Numbered from the stretch's first letter, positions 1 through 9,113 are shown. The stretch is 64,000 nucleotides of DNA from Salipaludibacillus keqinensis (GCF_003226325.1 NZ_PDOD01000001.1:1116001-1180000); one strand, 5' to 3'. Numbers and translations are program-made. The notes: a model not told the origin generated them from the letters alone.

Positions 1-18
1 CAGGGATGGGGTCTATAA

Positions 19-1164
19 ATGAGATATTTTTGGGTATGGTTTGGATTATTATTCGTGACTTGGATTATAGCGCTTTCCCACGGGACAAATGGTATCCTAG
101 ATCACCCCTTTAACATAGCACTAAGTGCCGTATTTTTCACATTATATTTTTTGTTACCTCTTTTTAATAAGAATAAATTTTTACAGATGGTCTTATTAAG
201 TTGCATGAGCGTCGGATTAACGGTGATATTTTGGCCTCACATGGGGGGTGAAGCTAATCCTTACCCTCTCATTTTAACGACGATGATTTTAGGCGAAGCT
301 GTCTATCGGCTGCGTTCCTACCATATCTATGTAGTCGCTTCTCTTCTTCTTGTCGGATTATATCTCCCGGCATTTCTAAATCTACCATCACTCCCTCCAA
401 TATTTTTGACACTATATTCGCTTTTTTTAGCCATGATGTCGGTGATATATTACAAGAGTTTTCACCGGGAACGTGAACTTGCTGATCAGCATGAGGCCCT
501 CCTGACAGAGTTTCGTAAACTGAAGCGGGCGGTCTCGGCTGGGGAGAGCATGGCAAGGCGTGAGGAGCGAACGCAAATTGCCCGCGAAATCCATGATTCA
601 GTCGGTCATAAACTCACGGCTCTTCTTATGCAACTTGAGGTTTATCGAATGCAAGCAAATGAAGAAAATGCTTCTGAGATTGCTAGCTTAAAGCAATTGG
701 CGAAGGACAGCCTAGAGGAAACGAGAAGTGCGGTTAAGGCGTTGAAAAAAGATGAAGTGGGAGGATTAGGGGCAATTATCAGGCTTATCCGTAAACTAGA
801 AGCGGAAAGTTTTTTACAAGTTCATTTCTCAGTTAAACATGGTGCCTTATCAGCTCCCCTTCGAAACGATCAATCTATCGCCGTTTATCGAGCGGTCCAA
901 GAGGCATTAACGAATATGATGAGACATAGTGAAACGAAAGATGTGATGATCATGTTTGAGTCACTTGGGGGGACTGTTTTCCGTTTTGAAGTCAGTCATC
1001 GCACGACAAAGGACATATCCTTCCGAGAAGGTTTCGGGATCACCTCGATGAGAGAACGAATCGAACAGGCTGGAGGTACATTGAACGTGAGAGTATACGA
1101 TGGAAGGTTTATTGTAGAAGGAATTCTCCCAGTAGTAGCAAAAGAGGTGAGAAGTGGTGATTGA
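19..1164 (+). CDS. lnrJ: Sensor histidine kinase, NarL/LnrJ type
   Basis: Membrane sensor kinase that passes phosphate to the response regulator overlapping its 3' end. The first ~150 residues are hydrophobic with about five membrane segments and no large outside domain, as in kinases that sense membrane stress or membrane-bound drugs. The HisKA_3 phosphoacceptor motif (REIHDSVGHKL) puts the phosphorylated His at about residue 192; the ATPase N-box EALTNMMRH lies near 295-303 and the glycine box GFGITSMRERIEQAGG near 339-354. The ATG at 19 follows a GGGATGGGG stretch. The order kinase, regulator, ATPase, permease, permease equals B. subtilis lnrJKLMN (yfiJ-N), which senses and exports linearmycins. 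The symbol is by order and size; the ligand here is unknown. Only 18 bases precede the start, so its promoter is outside the window. Confidence 0.8.
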   Translation: MRYFWVWFGLLFVTWIIALSHGTNGILDHPFNIALSAVFFTLYFLLPLFNKNKFLQMVLLSCMSVGLTVIFWPHMGGEANPYPLILTTMILGEAVYRLRSYHIYVVASLLLVGLYLPAFLNLPSLPPIFLTLYSLFLAMMSVIYYKSFHRERELADQHEALLTEFRKLKRAVSAGESMARREERTQIAREIHDSVGHKLTALLMQLEVYRMQANEENASEIASLKQLAKDSLEETRSAVKALKKDEVGGLGAIIRLIRKLEAESFLQVHFSVKHGALSAPLRNDQSIAVYRAVQEALTNMMRHSETKDVMIMFESLGGTVFRFEVSHRTTKDISFREGFGITSMRERIEQAGGTLNVRVYDGRFIVEGILPVVAKEVRSGD

Positions 1165-1792
1165 TATTTTATTAGCTGAAGACCAAGGGATGGTGCGTCA
1201 AGGCTTGAAAATGATGATTGAAACGGACACCGACATTCGAGTGTTAAAAGAGGCAAAAAACGGCAAAGAAGCAGTGGATTTTTGTGAAACCCATCATTTC
1301 GATATGGTGATCTTGGACATTCGCATGCCAATTATGGACGGGTTAACAGCTGCACGAGAAATCCATCGGCTTTGGCCTGACAGGAAAATTCTCATGTTAA
1401 CTACTTTCAATGATGATGATTATGCCTTGGAGGCTTTAAGAGCCGGAGCTAGTGGATATATGTTAAAAGATGCGGAAGCCGACGAACTGATTCGATCCAT
1501 TCGAAGCTGTTTAGCAGGGGGGGTAAGTTTACAAGATCATGTAGCCGCGAAAGTACTACCACGCCTTTTAAATCAAGCTCCAGTCAAAGAAGAAGTGGAT
1601 CCTAGTTTAACGCCTCGTGAAGTCGAGATTATTGTAAGAGTCGGCAATGGACGTAATAATCAGGAAGTTGCGTCGGAGCTATGTCTTTCAGTTGGGACCG
1701 TAAAAAATCACATCAGTGTCATCTTAGATAAATTAGCGCTGCGAGACCGGACTCAATTAGCCATTTACGCCATCCGGCATCATCTTGTTTAA
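1154..1792 (+). CDS. lnrK: LuxR/NarL-type response regulator of the exporter locus
   Basis: DNA-binding response regulator, 212 aa. The receiver domain occupies about residues 1-120 with the acidic pair ED at 9-10, phosphorylated Asp in MVILDIRMP (about D55) and Lys in MLKDAEADE. The LuxR helix-turn-helix is at about 145-210 (LTPREVEIIVRVGNGRNNQEVA). It starts with GTG inside the end of the kinase gene (11-base overlap), which implies translational coupling. By analogy with LnrK it should activate the exporter genes starting at 1919. A terminator hairpin at 1847-1876 and a TATAAT near 1877 suggest the exporter has its own regulated promoter. Confidence 0.85.
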   Translation: MVIDILLAEDQGMVRQGLKMMIETDTDIRVLKEAKNGKEAVDFCETHHFDMVILDIRMPIMDGLTAAREIHRLWPDRKILMLTTFNDDDYALEALRAGASGYMLKDAEADELIRSIRSCLAGGVSLQDHVAAKVLPRLLNQAPVKEEVDPSLTPREVEIIVRVGNGRNNQEVASELCLSVGTVKNHISVILDKLALRDRTQLAIYAIRHHLV

Positions 1793-1846
1793 CAAAGAAA
1801 TAATATAATATGACTAAAGTCATTTATTAATTGGAAATACGTGACT

Positions 1847-1876
1847 AGAGACAGTGGAGGCGCTGTCTCTTTCTTT
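1847..1876 (+). terminator. Terminator after the two-component genes
   Basis: AGAGACAG pairs with CTGTCTCT across a short loop and is followed by TTCTTT. It separates the regulatory pair from the exporter genes. Confidence 0.7.
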
Positions 1877-1918
1877 ATATAATGAACCAATCAAAGCGAT
1901 AGACAGGAGGAGTAGCTC

Positions 1919-2851
1919 ATGTTAGAAACAGAAGAATTGCGCAAAGTATATAAAGGGAAAGTTGCTGTGAACGGGGTGAATTTATTTTTGGAGAGAGGGG
2001 AATCGGTCGGTCTGTTAGGACCAAATGGGGCAGGGAAATCGACGACCATTTCCATGATCGCTTCACTCGTGTCACCCACTGAGGGAGACGTTCGATTAAA
2101 TGGAAAAAGCGTCCTGAAAAACCCAAATACGATTCGAGAAGTTCTCGGTATTGTTCCTCAAGAGATTGCGCTGTACCCAGAGTTAACTGCTTATGAGAAC
2201 TTGAAGTTCTTCGGTCGTATTTATGGATTGAAAGGGAAAAAATTAGAATCTCGCGTGCAAGAAGTTTTGAGTTTACTAGGTTTATCAGATCGGCAAAAGG
2301 ACATTGTGAATACGTATTCTGGTGGAATGAAGCGCCGAATTAACATTGGCGCGGCTCTTCTTCATAATCCTGAAATCCTCATTATGGATGAGCCAACGGT
2401 AGGAATTGACCCCCAATCTCGAAGCTATATTCTCGATATGGTTCGTCAGCTAAACGAAGAAAAAGAGATAACGGTGCTTTATACAAGTCATTACATGGAA
2501 GAAGTAGAGCGGTTGTGTGACCGAGTGTATGTAATGGATCACGGCCAAGTGATAGCGTCCGGGACAAAAAATGAATTAAAAAGTATCCTATCTAGCGAAG
2601 AAGCCATTTTAATTGAACTGGACCGAGAATACCCTTCCTTAACGAGAGAATTAAAGGGGGATGAAACTATTTTACAGACCCTTGAAACAAACAAGGGGTT
2701 GAAATTGATCGTCCCTAAAGGTAGCAGGCTATTAGGGAAGGTCTTTCACATCGCCGAACGACACGAGGCACAAGTTATAAACATTTCCGTCCAAGAGCCA
2801 ACTTTAGAAGACGTGTTCCTTCATCTAACAGGTCGAAAGCTTCGAGATTAG
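1919..2851 (+). CDS. lnrL: ABC-2 exporter ATPase, LnrL-like
   Basis: Cytoplasmic ATP-binding subunit of a drug exporter, 310 aa against 311 for B. subtilis LnrL. Walker A GPNGAGKST is at about 34-42, the signature YSGGMKRR near 134, Walker B ILIMDEP near 154-160, followed by a switch His in YTSHYMEE. The last ~90 residues form the DrrA-like C-terminal extension usual in ABC-2 drug exporters. GGAGGAG lies 7 bases before the ATG. It is followed 11 bases later by two permease genes, so the likely complex is one ATPase type with two different membrane subunits. Confidence 0.85.
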   Translation: MLETEELRKVYKGKVAVNGVNLFLERGESVGLLGPNGAGKSTTISMIASLVSPTEGDVRLNGKSVLKNPNTIREVLGIVPQEIALYPELTAYENLKFFGRIYGLKGKKLESRVQEVLSLLGLSDRQKDIVNTYSGGMKRRINIGAALLHNPEILIMDEPTVGIDPQSRSYILDMVRQLNEEKEITVLYTSHYMEEVERLCDRVYVMDHGQVIASGTKNELKSILSSEEAILIELDREYPSLTRELKGDETILQTLETNKGLKLIVPKGSRLLGKVFHIAERHEAQVINISVQEPTLEDVFLHLTGRKLRD

Positions 2852-2862
2852 GGGGATTTGAT

Positions 2863-4146
2863 ATGATTCCATTTATCTTAAAAGACTTAAAAATTATGAT
2901 GCGGGATCGTACCGAGTTGATCGTTCTCCTATTGATGCCCTTTATTTTGATAGGTATTTTAGGGTTCGCTTTAAGGGGGATTTTTGAAGGTGATACTGCT
3001 GCTTTACACATGGACGTGGCGATCTTACAAGAAGACCATGAAGAAGAGGGAATTGCTTTATTTATTGAAGAATTGGAAAATAAATCCCTGCCATTTGAGT
3101 CCATAGCTTCACTTACAGATGTGGCACGGGAGACCAGTCCAACTCAGCTCCTTTACACGATGCTTGAAGAAGGTGATCTTTCTGAAATGGTTAATGTGAA
3201 AGACGTGACAAATATAGATGAAGCAAAAGAGCTCATTCAACGAGAGGAAATTGTCGCCGCTTTAACGATTCCTGATGGGTTTACCTTTGACTCCTTGCAG
3301 AAAATGCTTCTTGATGAAGGGGAGGGGAGTGAACTAAGAATTTTGATGAATGAAAGTGGTTCCCTTCATGCGAATATTTTTCACGACATCATCCAGCAGT
3401 TTGTAAAAGAGCTAAATTTTGAGTATGCCATAGCTATGGCCTCAGGGAGCGAAGGAACGAATTTAAGCGAAGTAGAAGAAGTTTCTCTTGGTGGAATTGA
3501 TACGATTTCCACGAGGGAGCCTGTGAGCTCTTTGCAATATTATGCCTTAGGTATAGCAGTCATGTTCATTTTATATGTGAGTTCAACCTTAGCGAGTAAA
3601 GCTTTTGTAGAAAAAAAGCAACATGTTTTCCACCGTATATTGTTATCAGGAACGCACCCTATGACTTATTTAAGTGGAAAGTTTGTCTCTGGAACGCTTA
3701 TCTCCTTTTTGCAACTTGTTATCCTGTTTCTTTTATCAACCTTTGTCTTCCAAGCATTCAACCCTGTGTCTGTAAATTTTTGGCTCGGAATTGCCGGGAT
3801 TTCTGCCATACTTTCTCTCTGTGTCGGAGGACTGTCGATGCTATTGACGTCCATCTCTGTCCGTTATGATAGTGATGCAGTATCGGCTATATTTTCAGGG
3901 GGAGTGGTTTCCCTGTTTGCGTTTGTTGGAGGAAGTTTTTTTCCTACTGAGAATATGCCTGAATTTTTCACATTCCTTGGAAGCTGGACTCCTAATGGAG
4001 CGGGGCTTACCGCATATTTGCAATGGTTACAAGGCTATGAAGGAACGACTGTGATACGTTCATTAGTTCGTATTTTGATGATTACCTCGGGGGTCGTATT
4101 GCTTAGCATTGTCATCTTTCCAAAAAGGAGGTCGAAACCGTCATGA
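2863..4146 (+). CDS. lnrM: ABC-2 exporter permease, LnrM-like
   Basis: Membrane subunit, 427 aa: one N-terminal membrane helix (about 20-40), a large outside loop of roughly 180 residues, then five or six helices from about residue 225 to the C-terminus. This is the ABC2_membrane_3 layout. GGGGGATTTGAT precedes the ATG. The stop overlaps the start of the next permease (ATGA), so the two are translated in step. B. subtilis LnrM is about 396 aa, so this one is slightly longer, mainly in the acidic outside loop. Confidence 0.8.
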   Translation: MIPFILKDLKIMMRDRTELIVLLLMPFILIGILGFALRGIFEGDTAALHMDVAILQEDHEEEGIALFIEELENKSLPFESIASLTDVARETSPTQLLYTMLEEGDLSEMVNVKDVTNIDEAKELIQREEIVAALTIPDGFTFDSLQKMLLDEGEGSELRILMNESGSLHANIFHDIIQQFVKELNFEYAIAMASGSEGTNLSEVEEVSLGGIDTISTREPVSSLQYYALGIAVMFILYVSSTLASKAFVEKKQHVFHRILLSGTHPMTYLSGKFVSGTLISFLQLVILFLLSTFVFQAFNPVSVNFWLGIAGISAILSLCVGGLSMLLTSISVRYDSDAVSAIFSGGVVSLFAFVGGSFFPTENMPEFFTFLGSWTPNGAGLTAYLQWLQGYEGTTVIRSLVRILMITSGVVLLSIVIFPKRRSKPS

Positions 4147-5246
4147 AATCAGTCTATTTATTACAATGGCAAAGATTCAGAAGGACGCCAGTGATGGTCG
4201 TGTCGTTCTTTTTACTAACCGTGTTATTCGTTTTCACACTGGCCGGAGTTGATCGTAACCAACAGCAGACGGTCTCGACCTTCGCTAATGAATCAGCTGA
4301 TGAAGAAAAGGTAAAGGCCTGGATTGGACAACTAAACGAGGAGGGTGAATATCACTTTATCCTCAAAGGTGAACAAGATGTTCAAAACGAACTACAGGAA
4401 GGAAGAGTAAATTTTGCCTTATCCATTGATGACGACAATTTTCAAATGATTGTAGCCACTGATGATCCTAGGCGTGTTTCTTTGGAAGGGCATGTGCATC
4501 AAGTTTTCCGAAATGAATTACGGCTACGAGAAGTAGAGGAAGCGTTTGATGATGAGTCTTTTCGCAATGAGGTAGAAGAGGCTAAAGACTCTCCAGTTCT
4601 TACAGTGAATACAGAAGCATTAGCTGGAAATGAAGAAGCATTTATTTACGATAATCAATTACAGACGCTGTTTGGAATGACCCTATTCTTTTCAATTTAC
4701 ACAATGATGTTTAGCTTATTGAATGTTGCTGAAGAAAAACGATGGGGGACGTGGGACAGGTTAATCATTTCTCCTCTTCGAAAGTGGCAGTTATACATCG
4801 GTCACCTTCTCTATTGTTTTACAATCGGCTATGCTCAAATTCTTGTCGTATTTTTACTTTTTAAATTTGGGTTAGGATTTGATTTAGGTGAGCGCTTTGG
4901 CACAATGCTTCTTGTCATTGGCTGTTATGCCTTTGCGATTGTGGCCCTTGGGATGCTTCTCATGGGGCTCGTTAAATCGTCACAACAGCTCCAAGCAGTG
5001 ATTCCTATTGTAGCGACAGCAATCGCTATGTTAGGTGGAGCATTTTGGCCAGTTGAAATTGTGACGAATGACATTGTCTTGTTTTTTTCACAAGGCATGC
5101 CCATTTTCTACGCACTTGAGGCTTTGAAAGGACTGGCAATTTACGATCGAACATTTCAAGAGATCGCCCAGCCTCTCAGTTTTCTACTCCTTTTTGGTGT
5201 CGTTTGTATGGGAATTGGAGTTAATCTCATGGAACGAAGAGGATAA
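4143..5246 (+). CDS. lnrN: ABC-2 exporter permease, LnrN-like
   Basis: Second membrane subunit, 367 aa, with the same plan as the preceding permease: one helix at about 15-35, an outside domain rich in Glu and Asp, then about five helices from residue 175 on. AGGAGG stands 11 bases before the ATG, which overlaps the upstream stop. It closes the five-gene locus; a hairpin with a short T-run follows at 5257-5290. With the ATPase and LnrM-like subunit it should form an exporter for a lipophilic compound; the substrate cannot be read from sequence. Confidence 0.8.
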   Translation: MKSVYLLQWQRFRRTPVMVVSFFLLTVLFVFTLAGVDRNQQQTVSTFANESADEEKVKAWIGQLNEEGEYHFILKGEQDVQNELQEGRVNFALSIDDDNFQMIVATDDPRRVSLEGHVHQVFRNELRLREVEEAFDDESFRNEVEEAKDSPVLTVNTEALAGNEEAFIYDNQLQTLFGMTLFFSIYTMMFSLLNVAEEKRWGTWDRLIISPLRKWQLYIGHLLYCFTIGYAQILVVFLLFKFGLGFDLGERFGTMLLVIGCYAFAIVALGMLLMGLVKSSQQLQAVIPIVATAIAMLGGAFWPVEIVTNDIVLFFSQGMPIFYALEALKGLAIYDRTFQEIAQPLSFLLLFGVVCMGIGVNLMERRG

Positions 5247-5256
5247 TATTCACTTT

Positions 5257-5290
5257 AAAGCGAATGATGGTAAAACATCGTTCGCTTTTG
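5257..5290 (+). terminator. Terminator of the lnr-like locus
   Basis: AAAGCGAATGATG pairs with CATCGTTCGCTTT around a short A-rich loop, ending in TTTTG. Confidence 0.7.
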
Positions 5291-5418
5291 TACCATCTAG
5301 CGCTCATATTTGCTAGACTTAAATAAGAGATTGATACAAAAGTATGGTTGTATAGTAGACTCAAAGTTAAATAGTACAAAGAGGGCCCGGAAATTGAATG
5401 CATAGGAGTGCTAGAGTG

Positions 5419-5790
5419 ATGTTTGAAAATGACGTAGATTATATGACTTCGGCTTACAAAAAGCTTTATGAAATCGAAACAATCTTAAAAGCTAATATAC
5501 AATCAAAGCTATATAAAAAGTATGGGATGAACTGGGATCGAGCGTCTGAATTGTCCATGCCATTAGACGAAATGTTTTATTTTGATACAGTTTCGTTTTA
5601 TTTCAGTAGCCCCATGTTTAATCACACCTTCACGAAAGATGAATTAGACAAGTTGTTTCAATTAAGAGCCGTAAGAAACGAAGTGGCTCATATAAGAACA
5701 CTGTCAAATGAAGAATACGATTCTCTTGATGAATGTCGGCAAATCGTTTCAAGATTAGAAAAGAAACCTGAAAATACTAGAAACATATAA
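5419..5790 (+). CDS. HEPN-like protein (Swt1-type), unknown function
   Basis: Small helical protein of about 123 aa. It carries the HEPN active-site pattern R-x4-H as RNEVAH (residues 86-91 from this start) within LRAVRNEVAHIRTLS, and an N-terminal region (LYEIETILKANIQSKLYKKYG) like Swt1/Abi-type HEPN domains. HEPN proteins are mostly RNases of toxin-antitoxin or phage-defence systems, but some only bind nucleotides. The ATG at 5419 has AGGAG 10 bases upstream; an ATG at 5398 adds seven residues and has GAGGG 12 bases upstream, so the start is open. No antitoxin-like gene adjoins; instead a dehydrogenase gene follows after 13 bases with its own ribosome site, suggesting cotranscription. Family assignment is by eye. 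Confidence 0.6.
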   Translation: MFENDVDYMTSAYKKLYEIETILKANIQSKLYKKYGMNWDRASELSMPLDEMFYFDTVSFYFSSPMFNHTFTKDELDKLFQLRAVRNEVAHIRTLSNEEYDSLDECRQIVSRLEKKPENTRNI

Positions 5791-5803
5791 GGAGAAACCA
5801 TTC

Positions 5804-6745
5804 ATGGATATCAAGAATATTCTATTCGTTAGTCCAATGTATAAAGACATCCAGTCTATTTTAAATGACAAGAGAGTGAACGAGGAGAAACAATTCCGCT
5901 TCAGATCAGAAGAGGATGTTGTTGAGGAAGATTATCTCTGGGCAGATGGATTTGTCTCATTCAAACGACCTGATAATTTTTCATTTGCAAATATGAAATG
6001 GGTTCATTCCTTTGGAGCGGGTGTAGACAAAATCCTTCAAGGTGAGCCATGGAAAGAAGATGTGGTGTTAACGAGAACGATCAGTTCCTTCGGTCAGAAG
6101 ATTAGCGAGTATTGTTTAAGCTACATATTAGGTGACGTACAGAAACACGATACGTACGAGGAGTTAAAGAACGAGAAAGATTGGAATCCACTGGTACCTA
6201 TTCCCTTACACGAAAAACAAGCAGTTATCTATGGAACAGGAGTGATCGGTCAGGAAGTAGCTAAAACTTTATCCTACTTTGGCGTGAAAGTGTATGGAGT
6301 ATCCTTGAGTGGGAATAAGAAAGATCATTTTCAAGATGTCTTTTCATCTGAATCGGACTACACTCACATATTGGCAAAAACAGAGTATGTGATCAATACC
6401 ATGCCGTTAACTGAGAAAACAAAAGAGATGTTTCATTCCACTCTTTTTAGTCATATGAACGAGGCCATGTTTATCAATGTTGGCAGGGGAGAATCGGTTT
6501 CAAATCAAGACTTATTAGAAGCATTAACGAAGAAGAACGTTCGCTTTGCCGTGTTGGATGTCTTCCACGAAGAACCGCTTCCGAAAGAAGATCCCTTCTG
6601 GGCGCATCCTCAAGTAACCGTCACACCCCACATCTCCGCTGTGACAACACCTAATGAAGGGGTGGATTGTTTTCTAGAAACGTTAGATCGATTGGAGAAG
6701 GATCAACCTCTTTTGAACGAAGTGGATTTAAGCAAAGGTTTTTAA
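5804..6745 (+). CDS. D-isomer-specific 2-hydroxyacid dehydrogenase
   Basis: Cytosolic NAD(P)H-dependent oxidoreductase, 313 aa, that reduces a 2-keto acid to the D-hydroxy acid or the reverse. The nucleotide-binding motif is GTGVIGQEVA near 146-155; the catalytic set is visible as Arg in NVGRGES, Glu in FHEEPLP and His in TPHISA. The short N-terminal substrate domain resembles the glyoxylate/hydroxypyruvate reductase group (B. subtilis YoaD/YvcT relatives), but the exact substrate is not clear. The ATG follows AAGGAGAAACCATTC. It probably shares a transcript with the HEPN-like gene 13 bases upstream. Confidence 0.85.
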   Translation: MDIKNILFVSPMYKDIQSILNDKRVNEEKQFRFRSEEDVVEEDYLWADGFVSFKRPDNFSFANMKWVHSFGAGVDKILQGEPWKEDVVLTRTISSFGQKISEYCLSYILGDVQKHDTYEELKNEKDWNPLVPIPLHEKQAVIYGTGVIGQEVAKTLSYFGVKVYGVSLSGNKKDHFQDVFSSESDYTHILAKTEYVINTMPLTEKTKEMFHSTLFSHMNEAMFINVGRGESVSNQDLLEALTKKNVRFAVLDVFHEEPLPKEDPFWAHPQVTVTPHISAVTTPNEGVDCFLETLDRLEKDQPLLNEVDLSKGF

Positions 6746-6774
6746 ACTATAAGCTGATTTAGTATTATTACAAT

Positions 6775-6822
6775 AAAAAGGACAGGACTTGAATGTTTTT
6801 AATCTCAAGACCTGTCCTTTTT
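6775..6822. terminator. Bidirectional terminator
   Basis: AAAAAGGACAGG pairs with CCTGTCCTTTTT between convergent genes and works on both strands. Confidence 0.85.
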
Positions 6823-6833
6823 AAATAGCCAAA

Positions 6834-7358
6834 TTATTTCATCAGGTACGTGTTGCTTAATTTATCATACAGCGCTCTTTTGTCTTTTCCAAAAGAAAAG
6901 AAAAATCCAGGGCATAAGAGGATTTTCAATAATTCTCTCTGTACATATTTTATTTTGGAGATTTTTCTTTCATGTTCATCTACAATCGTAATGTCTGTAA
7001 TCTGCATGCCAATCGTTTGCCGTTTAAACATTGGATATATGTATTGATAAAATAAAAAGACACTTCCTAGCACAACCCAATTGATTAAGTATAAATGGAA
7101 TTCGTTTTCAAAGATAAATTCTCGTGTTCCCACCGGGTCAGAGATAAACGGGCTGTCAGTAGAAACCATCATCCACAATGTGGAAGCCGCGCCAAACATA
7201 AACAACACCATAGCGAGCACCACCAAATCATAAAAGAAGGCAAGCATCCTTATAAATCCACCTGCTCTTCTATCCACACTCACTGCATTCGAAGATGATT
7301 CTTCTCTATTAGGTTGAATAATGTAACCCTCCTTTGTTTTATTTGAACGACATTTCAT
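6834..7358 (-). CDS. RDD family membrane protein
   Basis: Small membrane protein with the RDD domain: an Arg-rich entry (RRAGGFIRMLAFFYD, with the conserved Arg and Asp), two hydrophobic helices at about 35-55 and 85-110, and a basic C-terminal part. RDD proteins are thought to be ion or small-molecule carriers; in halophilic bacteria one acts as a Na+/H+ antiporter. The start is doubtful. The ATG at 7358 has no ribosome site and sits only a few bases after a TGTTAAAAT extended -10. A perfect AAAGGAGGG is found 5 and 8 bases before in-frame ATT codons at 7322 and 7319, so a 161- or 162-residue product starting at ATT is plausible. Confidence 0.75.
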   Translation of the reverse strand: MKCRSNKTKEGYIIQPNREESSSNAVSVDRRAGGFIRMLAFFYDLVVLAMVLFMFGAASTLWMMVSTDSPFISDPVGTREFIFENEFHLYLINWVVLGSVFLFYQYIYPMFKRQTIGMQITDITIVDEHERKISKIKYVQRELLKILLCPGFFFSFGKDKRALYDKLSNTYLMK

Positions 7359-7461
7359 GACTTTATTTTACTTATTTTAACATAAAAAACCTAAATTTAA
7401 ATGCTCTCATTTAGAAAATTGTGAAATTTCTTCGGAGTCGAAACTCTCTAAAGTTAATAGT

Positions 7462-7505
7462 AAAAAAGTCGGAAGTGCCTAGAAACTAATAGGATTCTTC
7501 CGACT
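7462..7505 (-). terminator. Terminator of the cstA-like gene
   Basis: On the minus strand AGTCGGAAG pairs with CTTCCGACT and is followed by six T. Confidence 0.8.
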
Positions 7506-7540
7506 CAAACTAAATCAATTTTGTATTAAAATACTAGAAA

Positions 7541-8974
7541 TTAAGATGCTTTCGAAAAACGATTCTGATCTTTGCTATGAGAAATGATCTTTCGTACGTA
7601 CCATACGGCGATCACTATGGTGAAAAAGGCTCCTAAAATCATGGACAGGGTGTAATCCATATTAAACCCTTCAGGGGCATAAAAGATATACGTGCAAACG
7701 ACACCTGTCATAAACATGGCAGGAACACTGCATATCCAGTGGAATTTGTTATTGATAAGCAAGTAAATGGCCCCCGTCCAAAGCATGACAGTGGCGACTA
7801 GCTGGTTTGTCCAGCCAACGTAACGCCACAAGAAAGTATAGTCAATGGTAGACAACAAGAAAGCAGGCACAGTGACGATAATTGTAGCAATAATAATGAT
7901 TCCTTTGCCTTTCGTATGTTTTATGCCTTTCTTTAAAAGAGCAGTGACCATCATTCTAGAGGAACGAATCGCTGTATCCCCAGTTGTAATTGGTAAGATG
8001 ATCACACCTAGAATGGCTAAAATACCACCAAGCGTACCAAGGAGACTAATGGAAATTTCATTGACAACTCCAGCAGGTCCGCCAGCAGCTAATGCTCCTT
8101 GTAGACCGTCCGTGCCCCCAAAGAATGTCATCCCCGCAGCAGCCCAAATTAAAGCGATAATCCCTTCAGCAATCATAGCTCCATAAAACACTTTACGGCC
8201 GTCAGACTGTTTTTTCAGTGTCCTAGCAATGATGGGACTTTGCGTACTGTGAAAGCCTGAAATAGCGCCACAGGAGATGGTCACCATCAACAATGGCCAG
8301 ACAGGCAAATTCTCCGGATGGAGATTGGCGTATGTTAAGTTCGGTACTTGATGTGAGCTGAGTAGCAAGGCAGCCCCAACTGATACAGCCATAAAAATTA
8401 ATATTGCGCCAAAAATGGGATAAATTTTTCCAATGATTTTGTTCACTGGAAATAGAGCCGCCATCAAGAAATAGCCGAAGATGATGAAGATTGCAGCAAT
8501 AAAACTAAGTGGTGTCAGTTCTGAAATAAGCTGCGCAGGTCCTGCTGTAAAAGCGGCAGCAACAAGAATCATCAGTAAGATCGAAACAATATTGATAAAT
8601 GCTTGCATTGGCTTGCCTAAGTATCTACCTACTAGCGATGGATATTGTTCGCCGTTATGTTTCAGGGATAACATTCCTGAGAAATAGTCATGAACGGCTC
8701 CCGCAAAAATACACCCGATCACAATCCAGATAAATGCTACTGGGCCATATAGGGCTCCCAAAATAGCACCAAATATCGGACCTAGTCCGGCGATATTTAA
8801 TAATTGAATTAAACTGCCTTTCCACCAACTCATGGGAACATAGTCCATGCCATCCCCTTTAGCATACGCTGGTGTGGGTTGCTGGTCGTTTATACCGAAA
8901 ATTCGTTCGACTACTTTCGAATATACGATATACCCGACAATTAGAAGTACTACTGCTAATAAAAAAGTCATCAT
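7541..8974 (-). CDS. cstA: CstA-family carbon starvation / peptide or pyruvate carrier
   Basis: Polytopic membrane protein, 477 aa, with about 13 hydrophobic helices. The N-terminal CstA hallmarks are present: a YVPMSWWKGSLIQLLNIAG segment after the first helix, GPIFGAILGALYGP, and HDYFSGMLSLKHNGEQYPSL. It is of the short type (about 480 aa) rather than the ~600-700 aa E. coli CstA/BtsT. The family takes up peptides or pyruvate when carbon is scarce. A cre-like site at 9114-9127 upstream fits catabolite repression. It is followed by its own terminator. Confidence 0.85.
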   Translation of the reverse strand: MMTFLLAVVLLIVGYIVYSKVVERIFGINDQQPTPAYAKGDGMDYVPMSWWKGSLIQLLNIAGLGPIFGAILGALYGPVAFIWIVIGCIFAGAVHDYFSGMLSLKHNGEQYPSLVGRYLGKPMQAFINIVSILLMILVAAAFTAGPAQLISELTPLSFIAAIFIIFGYFLMAALFPVNKIIGKIYPIFGAILIFMAVSVGAALLLSSHQVPNLTYANLHPENLPVWPLLMVTISCGAISGFHSTQSPIIARTLKKQSDGRKVFYGAMIAEGIIALIWAAAGMTFFGGTDGLQGALAAGGPAGVVNEISISLLGTLGGILAILGVIILPITTGDTAIRSSRMMVTALLKKGIKHTKGKGIIIIATIIVTVPAFLLSTIDYTFLWRYVGWTNQLVATVMLWTGAIYLLINNKFHWICSVPAMFMTGVVCTYIFYAPEGFNMDYTLSMILGAFFTIVIAVWYVRKIISHSKDQNRFSKAS

Positions 8975-9113
8975 AATAAGTCACCTCAACGCTGTTCAAT
9001 TTTTACACGATAGGGAATAGTTTAACTATTTAAAGAAAGAAAGACAACCGTTATTTTCAGAAAACATTATATAGTCTAATTTGTTCGACGATAGAAGGTT
9101 GATATGTATATAC

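Noticed and set aside
5419-5790. Classical HEPN-MNT toxin-antitoxin pair
   Set aside because: No nucleotidyltransferase-like gene adjoins on either side.
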